A stretch of DNA of 14,349 nt from JBJXGF01 sp046153015 (GTDB lineage Bacteria > Actinomycetota > Acidimicrobiia > Acidimicrobiales > CAIXPF01): contig JBJXGF010000183.1 in assembly GCA_046153015.1 (NCBI GenBank), positions 1 to 14,349 on the forward strand, given 5' to 3'. Position 1 is the first letter of the stretch. The number at the start of each line of letters is the position of its first letter. A program made the position numbers and the translations under genes. The notes beneath the pieces were generated by a model. That model saw only the letters and a program-made list of their open reading frames with translations. It searched no databases and had not been told where the DNA came from. Below are positions 6,443 through 12,883 of this stretch, piece by piece.

Positions 6443-8694
6443 CCGTCACCGCCGATCCCGGAACCGGGTCGCAGGGCTTCAAGTCGATCGGCACCCGCCC
6501 GATCCGTCCGGACGGCTTCGAGAAGGTGACCGGACGGGCCAAGTTCGGCGCCGACCTGCGTCTGCCCGGCATGTTGGAGGGCGCCATCCTGCGCTCGCCC
6601 CACGCCCACGCCCGCATCGTCTCCATCGACACCACGGCGGCGGCGGCGATGCCCGGGGTGAAGGCCATCATCACCGGCGCCGACTTCCCGGCGCCGTCCG
6701 GCAATCCGGGCGACCAGGCCCTGCAACGCAACATCATCGCCCGCGACCGTGTCCTCTACGAGGGCCATGTGATCGCCGCGGTCGCCGCCTCGACGCGGCG
6801 TGAGGCCCGCGCCGCGGCGGCGGCCATCGTGGTGGACTACGAGGTGCTGCCGCACGTGCTCAGCGTCGACGAGGCCATGGCCCCCGGGGCGCCGCTGCTC
6901 CACGAGACGCTCATCACCGCCGGCGTCGACCCGGCGCCGACCGAGCCGTCCAACGTGGCCAGCCGCACGGTCCACGAGCGGGGCGACATCGAGCAGGGCT
7001 TCGCCGAGTCCGACATCGTCGTCGAGCGGGAGTTCACGACCAAGCCCGTGCACCAGGGCTACATCGAGCCGCACGCCGCGATCGCCGACACCACGCCGAA
7101 CGGACGCTCCACGATCTGGTGCTCGTCCCAGGGCCACTTCGCCATGCGGGCCATGTCCGCCACCGTGCTCGGCTGGGCGCCGTCGCGCCTGAAGGTCATC
7201 CCCGCCGAGATCGGCGGCGGCTTCGGCGGCCAGCTCGTGATCTACCTCGAGCCGCTGGCGGTGGCGCTGTCGCAGAAGGCGGGCCGGCCCGTTCGGCTGG
7301 TGATGGACCGCGACGAGGTGTTCCGGGCCACCGGGCCGACCTCGGGCACCAAGATGAGGGTCAAGATCGGCGCCCGCCGGGACGGCACGCTCATGTGCGG
7401 CCAGGTCTGGCTCGCCTACGAGGCCGGCGCCTTCCCCGGTTCGTCCGTGGGCTCCGGCGCGATGATCTGCCTCGCGCCGTACCAGCTCCCGCACTTCAAG
7501 ATCGAGGGCTACGACGTGGTGGTCAACAAGCCCAAGACAGCGGCTTATCGCGCGCCGGGCGCGCCGATGGCGGCGTTCGCCGTCGAGAGCGTGCTCGACG
7601 AGATCGCCCGCGAGGCGGGCCTCGACCCGATCGAGCTCCGGCTGAAGAACGCGGCCGAGGAGGGTGTTCAGGCCACGTACGGGCCGAAGTTCCCCCGGAT
7701 CGGCTTCAAGGAGACGCTCGAGGCGATCCGAGACAGCCCGCACTATCAGGCGCCGCTCGGGCCGAACCAGGGCCGCGGCGTGGCCAGCGGGTTCTGGTTC
7801 AACGCCGGCATGAACTCCAGCGCCGTCGTCCACGTCAACGAGGACGGCACGATCACGGTCGTGACCGGGTCGCCCGACATCGGCGGGAGCCGGGCGTCGA
7901 TGGCGCTCATGGCCGCCGAGGAGCTCGGCATCGAGTACTCGCGCATCCAGTCGATCATCGCCGACACCGAGACCGTCGGCTTCAGCGATTCGACCGCCGG
8001 CAGCCGCACCACCCTCGCCACGGGCACGGCGGTGATCGAGGCCTGCCGGAAGGTGAAGGCCGAGCTGTGCGCCCGGGCGGCCAAGCAGTGGTCGGTGGAG
8101 ATCGACCAGGTCGAGTGGGTCGACGGCCAGGCGCAGATGCGGGACGGTTCGCAGAAGCCGTTGCGCATGGTCGACATCGCCAAGGGCTGGGGCCGCACCG
8201 GCGGCCCGATCTCGGCCACCGCCGCGCTCAACGCCCGAGGCGTGGGCTCGGCGTTCTCCACCCAGGTCTGCGACGTGGAGGTGGACCCCGACACCGGCCA
8301 TGTCACGGTGGTGCGCTACACCATCTGTCAGGACGCCGGCCGGGCCATCCACCCGAGCTACGTCGAGGGGCAGTTCCAGGGCGCCGTGGCCCAGGGAGTC
8401 GGCTGGGCGCTCAACGAGGAGTACAGCTACGACGCGAGCGGCAAGATGGAGAACCCGAGCTTCCTCGACTACCGCATGCCGGTGGCGTCGGACCTGCCGC
8501 TCATCGAGACGGTGATCGTGGAGGTGGCCAACCCCGGCCATCCCTATGGGGTGCGGGGCGTGGGCGAGGTCGGCATCGTGCCGCCGCTGGCCGCGGTGTC
8601 CAACGCCATCCACGACGCCACCGGGCGCCGCCTACGCGACCTGCCGATGTCGCCGGCGAAGGTCCTCGACGCGATCCTCAACGGCACGGACTGA
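6439..8694 (+). CDS. Molybdenum hydroxylase large subunit (Mo-pterin binding, xanthine dehydrogenase family)
   Basis: The 751-residue protein is the catalytic subunit holding the molybdopterin cofactor. The N-terminal hammerhead domain (about residues 12-135) begins with S-I-G-T-R-P-I-R-P-D-G-x-x-K-V-T-G-R-A-K-F. The cofactor-binding region contains G259-G-G-F-G-G-Q265, and the glutamate that activates the Mo-bound water is E710 in G-V-G-E-V-G. The active-site loop reads A369-Y-R-A-P-G-A-P376. Form I CO dehydrogenase has A-Y-R-C-S-F-R here and the form II type has A-Y-R-G-A-G-R, so CO oxidation is not supported; hydroxylation of an aromatic, heterocyclic or CoA-linked substrate is more likely. 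The C-terminus is normal. The ATG at 6439 has AGGGAGG 7 nt upstream, lying inside the previous gene. The substrate is unknown. Confidence 0.93.
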   Translation: MTVTADPGTGSQGFKSIGTRPIRPDGFEKVTGRAKFGADLRLPGMLEGAILRSPHAHARIVSIDTTAAAAMPGVKAIITGADFPAPSGNPGDQALQRNIIARDRVLYEGHVIAAVAASTRREARAAAAAIVVDYEVLPHVLSVDEAMAPGAPLLHETLITAGVDPAPTEPSNVASRTVHERGDIEQGFAESDIVVEREFTTKPVHQGYIEPHAAIADTTPNGRSTIWCSSQGHFAMRAMSATVLGWAPSRLKVIPAEIGGGFGGQLVIYLEPLAVALSQKAGRPVRLVMDRDEVFRATGPTSGTKMRVKIGARRDGTLMCGQVWLAYEAGAFPGSSVGSGAMICLAPYQLPHFKIEGYDVVVNKPKTAAYRAPGAPMAAFAVESVLDEIAREAGLDPIELRLKNAAEEGVQATYGPKFPRIGFKETLEAIRDSPHYQAPLGPNQGRGVASGFWFNAGMNSSAVVHVNEDGTITVVTGSPDIGGSRASMALMAAEELGIEYSRIQSIIADTETVGFSDSTAGSRTTLATGTAVIEACRKVKAELCARAAKQWSVEIDQVEWVDGQAQMRDGSQKPLRMVDIAKGWGRTGGPISATAALNARGVGSAFSTQVCDVEVDPDTGHVTVVRYTICQDAGRAIHPSYVEGQFQGAVAQGVGWALNEEYSYDASGKMENPSFLDYRMPVASDLPLIETVIVEVANPGHPYGVRGVGEVGIVPPLAAVSNAIHDATGRRLRDLPMSPAKVLDAILNGTD

Positions 8695-8711
8695 CGGCGG
8701 GGGCACCTCCG

Positions 8712-8957
8712 ATGGCGCAGGTCCACTTCTCGGCCGGGCTGCGCAGCTTCACCGGCGGTGAGGCCTGGGTCGAGGTCGACGCCCGCAACGTCGACCTGCT
8801 GATCAAGGCGTTGGACGAGAGGTTCCCGGGCATCGGCGCCAAGCTGAGCTCGGGAACCTCGGTGGCCATCAACGGCGACATCATCCAGGACGCCCAGTAC
8901 GAGCCGATTCCCGACGGCGCCGAGGTCCACTTCCTCGAGACGCTCAGCGGCGGCTGA
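8712..8957 (+). CDS. MoaD/ThiS-like sulfur carrier protein
   Basis: The 81-residue protein has the beta-grasp ubiquitin-like pattern of MoaD/ThiS proteins: an N-terminal strand V-H-F-S-A-G-L-R, a helix about 28-37 (L-L-I-K-A-L-D-E-R-F-P-G), a V-A-I-N-G-D-I segment, and A-E-V-H-F-L before the essential C-terminal Gly-Gly. In the family the terminal glycine is adenylated and then carries a thiocarboxylate used for molybdopterin dithiolene synthesis. It starts 17 bp after the large-subunit stop with a G-rich stretch upstream, so it is the fourth gene of the Mo-hydroxylase operon. No MoaE, MoeB or XdhC-type maturation gene accompanies it. It may be a dedicated carrier or a duplicate of the housekeeping MoaD. 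Confidence 0.88.
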   Translation: MAQVHFSAGLRSFTGGEAWVEVDARNVDLLIKALDERFPGIGAKLSSGTSVAINGDIIQDAQYEPIPDGAEVHFLETLSGG

Positions 8958-8984
8958 TTCCGGAGTCCGAAAAGCCGAGCGCGG

Positions 8985-9014
8985 CGGAGGGGACGCACCG
9001 AGGCGTCCTCTCCG
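8985..9014. terminator. Strong hairpin between convergent genes, probable bidirectional terminator
   Basis: Arms 8985-8996 and 9003-9014 pair over 12 bp with a single G-T wobble around the 6-nt loop ACCGAG. The hairpin sits 27 bp after the MoaD-like stop and 19 bp before the stop of the convergent PRC-barrel gene. It has no T-run, as is common in GC-rich actinobacteria. It is the longest near-perfect stem I found outside coding sequence. Confidence 0.65.
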
Positions 9015-9033
9015 ATCGCTGCGGGCTGGGCGT

Positions 9034-9387
9034 TCAGCGCCGGTAGTAGGTCCCGATGCGCTCCCGGTACTCTTCGTCGGCGTTCATCGTCGCGTCGTAG
9101 TCGGGTGCGTTCTTGATGTCGTCCTTCGTGCAGGACACGAACACCTTGTGCTGGTCGTGGTCCGCGCCTCGGATCACGCCGGCGGGGACCAGCCGTTTCT
9201 TGCCGAAGATCCACCAACCGGTGTCGACCACCACGTAGCCGCGGCCCACCTCGGTGCTGGCTTCGTCGATCTTGCCGATGCTCCCGTCGGTCGCCTCGAC
9301 CTCGTAGCCGACGAGATCGCGACCCATCCCGCCGTGCCCGGCCTCGGAGGAATACACCGACGATTCCCACATCCACATGTCAGCCAT
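9034..9387 (-). CDS. PRC-barrel domain protein
   Basis: The 117-residue soluble protein has a PRC-barrel-like core at about residues 20-80: G-R-D-L-V-G-Y-E-V-E-A-T-D-G-S-I-G-K-I, then G-R-G-Y-V-V-V-D-T-G-W-W-I-F-G-K-K-R-L-V-P-A-G. An acidic, tyrosine-containing tail follows (D-Y-D-A-T-M-N-A-D-E-E-Y, ending in Y-Y-R-R). PRC-barrels occur in RNA-processing, photosynthetic and many actinobacterial stress proteins; no specific partner can be named. The ATG at 9387 has GGGAG 6 nt upstream, whereas the longer frame reaching 9486 would overlap the small membrane gene and has no ribosome binding site. It lies 43 bp downstream of the 51-residue membrane protein, with no promoter visible between them, so the two are probably co-transcribed from the stress-type promoter at 9617-9642. 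Confidence 0.85.
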   Translation of the reverse strand: MADMWMWESSVYSSEAGHGGMGRDLVGYEVEATDGSIGKIDEASTEVGRGYVVVDTGWWIFGKKRLVPAGVIRGADHDQHKVFVSCTKDDIKNAPDYDATMNADEEYRERIGTYYRR

Positions 9388-9430
9388 TTCCGTCTCCCTT
9401 CCTGGCAACTGTCGACGACCGGCCCCTGAG

Positions 9431-9586
9431 TCAGGCCCGCGAGCGGAACACGCTGTAGCCGCCCGGGCCGACGGCAGCGGCGGCAATGAGAAGCAAGATC
9501 CCGAAGAGAATCTGACCCTGAATGAGCTGAACGACGCCGATAATCGCGATGATCACGGCCACGATCCATAGAAGACCGGCACTCAT
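9431..9586 (-). CDS. Small membrane protein (51 aa)
   Basis: ATG 9586 is preceded by GGGAGGT (9600-9594 region, minus strand) at 7 nt and runs to TGA at 9433-9431. The product starts MSAGLLWIVAVIIAIIGVVQ. It has two hydrophobic helices (about residues 4-21 and 26-40) with a Gln/Gly turn, then a V-G-P-G-G-Y-S-V-F-R-S-R tail. G-P-G-G-x-S-x-F endings recur, in my memory, in tiny actinobacterial membrane proteins of unknown function. The clear ribosome binding site, the promoter just upstream and the in-order PRC-barrel gene downstream support it as real. A two-helix hairpin in the cytoplasmic membrane is expected. Function is not known. Confidence 0.82.
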   Translation of the reverse strand: MSAGLLWIVAVIIAIIGVVQLIQGQILFGILLLIAAAAVGPGGYSVFRSRA

Positions 9587-9605
9587 CAACTGACCTCCCT
9601 ATCGA

Positions 9606-9629
9606 TGCCGGCCGGTGTACCCGCCGGCA
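9606..9629. promoter_or_regulatory. 24-nt dyad (possible operator) over the minus-strand -10 box
   Basis: TGCCGGC (9606-9612), C, GGT, GT, ACC, C, GCCGGCA (9623-9629) is a palindrome broken only by one C/C pair and the central GT. It covers the GGGTAC -10 element of the minus-strand promoter (9622-9617). A protein bound here would block that promoter. Formed in RNA, the same sequence would be a hairpin around the expected transcription start. Confidence 0.45.
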
Positions 9630-9642
9630 ATCGCTCCGAAAC
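9617..9642 (-). promoter_or_regulatory. Stress-sigma-type promoter GTTT-N16-GGGTAC for the small membrane / PRC-barrel genes
   Basis: Read on the minus strand, GTTT (9642-9639), 16 nt, then GGGTAC (9622-9617) matches the consensus of SigB/SigF-type general stress sigma factors (GNNT, 14-16 nt, GGGTAY in Streptomyces; GTTT/GGGTAT in Bacillus). The start of transcription would fall near 9610. That leaves a leader of about 24 nt with a GGAGG ribosome binding site before the ATG at 9586. Confidence 0.6.
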
Positions 9643-9657
9643 CGCGGTGCGGTCGGT

Positions 9658-9683
9658 GTTTCCCGCCGCCGGGCAGTGGGAAC
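9658..9683 (+). promoter_or_regulatory. Second stress-type promoter-like site GTTT-N16-GGGAAC for the four-helix membrane gene
   Basis: GTTT (9658-9661), 16 nt, GGGAAC (9678-9683) has the same layout and spacing as the minus-strand site, with a weaker -10. Transcription would start near 9690, leaving a leader of about 28 nt that carries AGGGAGAGG before the ATG at 9718. Confidence 0.42.
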
Positions 9684-9717
9684 GCTCGTCCACCCATCGT
9701 GAAAGGGAGAGGCAGCC

Positions 9718-10263
9718 ATGTTGGGAATGAAGCACCGCCGATCGCGTCCGCTCGATCGGCCCCGGGACGAGGCGCCGCCGAGCCGTCCGCCGGAGATGGC
9801 GCAGGAGATGACGACGCGCCAGGCCGGCTACGCCAGCAGCCGCAGCGCGTGGAGCCCCGGACAGCTCCTCGGGCTGGTGGTCGGGGTGGCGAGCACCGTC
9901 CTCGGCGGCATCGCGCTGGCGCGGACCGGGCTCGACTTCAGCGACGTCGCCGAGACCCACGTCGACGTGGCGGGCCTGCATCACACCTCGGTGCTCGGCG
10001 CGGTGTCCTTGGTGTTCGGGCTCGTGACCATTGGGGCTGCGGTGGTTCCTGGCGGCCTACGCGCGTTGATGGCGCTGCTCGGCCTGGCCGCGCTCGGCTT
10101 CGGAATCGTCGTGCTCGCGGACTCCGCGTCGTTGCACGACGTGTTCGGGGTGCACGAGGAGAACGGCTGGCTTTACGGCGCCTACGGGGTGGTGCTGCTG
10201 ATCGGCGCCGCGTTGCCGGCGAATTCCCGAGTGCGTCAGGAGCGCACGGTCGCCCGCCGCTAG
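9718..10263 (+). CDS. Four-helix integral membrane protein of unknown function
   Basis: The 181-residue protein has a charged Arg/Pro-rich cytoplasmic leader (about residues 1-45) and four predicted membrane helices, at about 48-67, 84-106, 109-131 and 144-165. Between helices 1 and 2 is a conserved-looking segment, A-R-T-G-L-D-F-S-D-V-x-x-T-H-V-D-V-A-G-L-H-H-T. The pair of histidines at the start of helix 2 and the H-D-V-F-G-V-H-E-E-N-G-W loop before helix 4 are notable. It recalls actinobacterial DUF4383-like proteins, but I cannot assign a family firmly. ATG 9718 has AGGGAGAGG 5-6 nt upstream; the Met at 9727 is a weaker alternative. It diverges from the small membrane/PRC-barrel pair and shares their control region, suggesting an envelope stress role (inference). 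Confidence 0.82.
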   Translation: MLGMKHRRSRPLDRPRDEAPPSRPPEMAQEMTTRQAGYASSRSAWSPGQLLGLVVGVASTVLGGIALARTGLDFSDVAETHVDVAGLHHTSVLGAVSLVFGLVTIGAAVVPGGLRALMALLGLAALGFGIVVLADSASLHDVFGVHEENGWLYGAYGVVLLIGAALPANSRVRQERTVARR

Positions 10264-10317
10264 AGCGGTTCGTGGCGGGTTACTCGCGAGAGGCCGAGCG
10301 GCGGCGAAACGCCCGGA

Positions 10318-11508
10318 TCAGCCGAGGATGAGGGGCAGGGTGTTGGGGCCGCGCACCTGGCCGCCGTTCCAGGTCACCTCGGCCGACTCGTCGAGCCGGA
10401 ACCGGGGGAACGCCTTCAGCCATTCCTCCAGGCCGACCTGCAGCTCCATGCGGGCCAGGTTGGACCCCAGGCAGCGGTGGACGCCGAGCCCGAAGGTGGC
10501 GTGGCGATTCACCGCCCGGTCGAGCACCGCCGTGTCGGGGTTCTCGAACACCTCCGGGTCGCGGTTCGCGGCCGGGAAGGGCAGCAGCACCCGCTCGCCG
10601 GGGCACAGCGTGCGCCCGCCTACCTCCACCTCCTCGGTCACGATGCGCGCCATCGTGGCGGGGGAGTACAGCCGCAGCAGCTCCTCGATGGCGGTGGGCA
10701 TCAGCTCGGGCTCGGCCACGAGGCGCTCACGGTCCTCGGGGTGGGTGGCCAGGTGCCACAGGCTCGAGCCGAGCGAGCTCCACGTGGTGTCGATGCCGGC
10801 CAGGAGCAGCACGTAGAGGATGCCGATCATGTGCTTACGCTCGAGCGGCTCGCCTTCCACCCGGGCGCCGAGCAGGTAGGTGATGAGGTCGTCTGGCGGG
10901 CTCGGGTCGTCTCGCCGGGCGTCGAGCTGGGCGGCGAAGTAGTCGCGCACCTCCCGGGACGCGGCGCTCAGCACCTCCGGCTCGGTGGCGCCGATCTTCA
11001 GGATCCGCACCACCCAGTCGGTGAACATCGCCTCCTGCTCCACCGGCACGCCGATGAGGCCGGCGATGACCCGCACCGGCAGGTGCTGCGCATAGGCGTC
11101 GGCTGCGTCGACCCGGTCCCCGCCCTGGGCGATCTCGGCCACCAGCTCCTGGGCGATGGCCCGGGTGATCGGCAGCAGCCGGTCCACGGCCTGAGGCGCG
11201 AACGCCGGCAGCAGCAGGCGACGGATCGGGCCGTGCTCGGGCGGGTCGAGCGTGACCGGCGGGCCGATGAACAGCGGACCCTCGCCCGGCTTGGGGCCGG
11301 TGACGCTGACCGTGACCGAGGAGAAGCGCTCGCTGTCCCGGGCGATCGCCTCGATGTCGGCGTAGCGGGTGGGCAGCCATTGCCCGCCCCAGTTGTCGGT
11401 GTGCGCGACCGGGCAGCCCTGGCGGAGCTCGGCGTAGTGGCTGAACGGGTCCCGCACGAAGTCGGCGTCGAAGATGTCGAAGTCGAGGTTCTGATCGGCC
11501 GCGGTCAT
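10318..11508 (-). CDS. Cytochrome P450 monooxygenase
   Basis: The 396-residue soluble bacterial P450 hydroxylates an unknown substrate using O2 and electrons from a ferredoxin or flavodoxin. Landmarks are D-P-P-E-H in the C-helix region, I-helix A237-G-I-D-T-T242, the ExxR motif E276-L-L-R279, and the haem loop F-G-L-G-V-H-R-C346-L-G with the thiolate ligand. The segment W-N-G-G-Q-V-R-G-P near the C-terminus resembles terpene- and steroid-oxidising bacterial P450s (CYP101-like group), a weak hint only. No ferredoxin or reductase gene is beside it. ATG 11508 gives a normal N-terminus (D-x-F-D-A-D-F-V-R-D-P-F); a G-run about 8-14 nt upstream is its only ribosome binding candidate, and the longer frame to 11784 overlaps the divergent dehydrogenase. 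Divergent placement beside an acyl-CoA dehydrogenase/crotonase pair suggests a shared catabolic pathway. Confidence 0.96.
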   Translation of the reverse strand: MTAADQNLDFDIFDADFVRDPFSHYAELRQGCPVAHTDNWGGQWLPTRYADIEAIARDSERFSSVTVSVTGPKPGEGPLFIGPPVTLDPPEHGPIRRLLLPAFAPQAVDRLLPITRAIAQELVAEIAQGGDRVDAADAYAQHLPVRVIAGLIGVPVEQEAMFTDWVVRILKIGATEPEVLSAASREVRDYFAAQLDARRDDPSPPDDLITYLLGARVEGEPLERKHMIGILYVLLLAGIDTTWSSLGSSLWHLATHPEDRERLVAEPELMPTAIEELLRLYSPATMARIVTEEVEVGGRTLCPGERVLLPFPAANRDPEVFENPDTAVLDRAVNRHATFGLGVHRCLGSNLARMELQVGLEEWLKAFPRFRLDESAEVTWNGGQVRGPNTLPLILG

Positions 11509-11538
11509 GGAGCGCCCCCCCGGGTCGTGATGAGCGAC

Positions 11539-11544
11539 ATCGTA
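11539..11544 (-). promoter_or_regulatory. Candidate -10 element TACGAT for the P450 gene
   Basis: Minus-strand TACGAT (11544-11539) fits TANNNT and would start transcription about 24 nt before the P450 ATG. No -35 match is evident. The rest of the 109-bp divergent gap holds a 5-bp GC hairpin (GGGGC-GCA-GCCCC, 11589-11601) close to the ribosome binding site of the plus-strand gene, and no clear plus-strand promoter. Confidence 0.25.
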
Positions 11545-11617
11545 GCGGCCGAGTTCGCCGGGCCCGGCGGGCTCGGGCAAGCTGGTCGGGGGCGCAGCCC
11601 CAGAAGGAAGGTTGGGC

Positions 11618-12865
11618 GTGAGCACGCTGCCGAGCCGCGACGAGGTCCGCCGCCAGGTGGAGGCCTGGATCGCCGAGAACTGGACGCCGACGCTGACCGT
11701 GCGGGAGTGGTGGGCCCGCCTCGCCGGGGCCCGCTGGACCTCGCCCAGCCTGCCGGTGGCCGCCGGCGGCCTGGGCTGGCCCAACGACCTCGCCGTGGAG
11801 GTGCAGGCCGCGCTGGCCCGGGGTCAGGTGCTCGGCCCGCCGGGCGGCCTCGGCCTGCTGCTCGCCGCGCCGACCATCGCCGCGCACGGCACGCAGGCCC
11901 AGATCGACCGCTTCCTGCCCCGCATCCTCGACGGGTCGGAGGGCTGGTGCCAGCTGTTCTCCGAACCCCAGGCCGGCTCCGACCTGGCCGGCCTGCAGAC
12001 CCGCGCCGTGCGCGACGGCGACGAGTGGGTGGTGACCGGGCAGAAGGTGTGGACCTCGACCGGCCACGTGGCCGACTACGCGATCCTGATCGCCCGGACG
12101 GATTGGGACGCCCCGAAGCACCAGGGCATCACCTACTTCCTGATCTCGATGCGCCAGCCGGGCATCGAGGTGCGGCCCCTACGAGAGATGACCGGCCGGG
12201 CCTTCTTCAACGAGGTGTTCCTGGACGGCGCCCGCGTGCCCCATGCGAACATCCTCGGCGAGCTGAACGGCGGGTGGCAGGTGGCCAACACCACCCTCGG
12301 CTTCGAGCGGGCCGGGGTCGGCCACGGAGGCGCCACGTTCTCCGCTGCGCTGCCGGGCAGCGTGGCCGGCGACCTGGACCGCCCGGCGTCGGAGTTCCTG
12401 GTGGCGGCCAGCCCGGTCACCGGCGGGGCGGTCGGCCGGCGGCACCTGCGGGCCCTGTTCGAGCTGGCCGCCGAGCGGGGCCGGCGCCAGGAGCCGGTGG
12501 TCCGCCAGGCCCTCGCCCAGGTGTGGACCGACTACGAGCTGATGCGGATGATGGCGTGGAAGGCCAAGGCGCTGCCCTCGTCACGCACCGGCGTGGAGGG
12601 CAACCTGGCCAAGGTGTTCAACACCAAGGCCGTGAACGACTGCCGGGACGCGGCCAATCTCGTGCTCGGCGCCGACGCCCAGCTGTGGGGGTCGCCCGGG
12701 GCGGCCGGCATGTTCCAGGAGATGACCGTCTTCTCGCCGGCCCCGCCCATCTACGCCGGCAGCGACCAGATCCAGCGCAACGTGATCGGCGAGCGCGGGC
12801 TGGGGCTCCCCCGGGAGCCGGGGCCGTCGTCGAGCACGCCGTTCCGGGATCTGCCGAAGAACTGA
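11618..12865 (+). CDS. Acyl-CoA dehydrogenase with helix-G catalytic Glu candidate
   Basis: The 415-residue acyl-CoA dehydrogenase (FadE-like) is expected to form an alpha,beta double bond in an acyl-CoA with FAD. Motifs: L-F-S-E-P-Q-A-G-S-D-L-A-G (substrate/FAD loop), V-T-G-Q-K-V-W-T-S (flavin strand), and I378-Y-A-G-S-D-Q-I-Q-R-N at the C-terminal active-site loop. The MCAD-type base position holds Ala380, but G228-F-E-R has Glu230 where isovaleryl-CoA and long-chain dehydrogenases keep their base, so activity is plausible. That layout is common in actinobacterial enzymes for branched or steroid-side-chain acyl-CoAs. GTG 11618 is chosen because GAAGGAAGG lies 6 nt upstream; TTG 11612 would sit directly against that site. 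It is followed 18 bp later by the crotonase gene, forming a two-gene operon. Confidence 0.94.
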   Translation: MSTLPSRDEVRRQVEAWIAENWTPTLTVREWWARLAGARWTSPSLPVAAGGLGWPNDLAVEVQAALARGQVLGPPGGLGLLLAAPTIAAHGTQAQIDRFLPRILDGSEGWCQLFSEPQAGSDLAGLQTRAVRDGDEWVVTGQKVWTSTGHVADYAILIARTDWDAPKHQGITYFLISMRQPGIEVRPLREMTGRAFFNEVFLDGARVPHANILGELNGGWQVANTTLGFERAGVGHGGATFSAALPGSVAGDLDRPASEFLVAASPVTGGAVGRRHLRALFELAAERGRRQEPVVRQALAQVWTDYELMRMMAWKAKALPSSRTGVEGNLAKVFNTKAVNDCRDAANLVLGADAQLWGSPGAAGMFQEMTVFSPAPPIYAGSDQIQRNVIGERGLGLPREPGPSSSTPFRDLPKN

Positions 12866-12883
12866 ACCGAGGGAGGAGCCGTC

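Noticed and set aside
6379..8613. 744-codon minus-strand frame opposite the Mo-hydroxylase large subunit
   Set aside because: Same composition artefact; no motif, no ribosome binding site, and full overlap with a conserved catalytic subunit.
5076..8694. Labelling the M-S-L operon as coxMSL carbon monoxide dehydrogenase
   Set aside because: The large-subunit active-site loop A-Y-R-A-P-G-A-P lacks the form I Cys motif and differs from form II, so only the family is supported.
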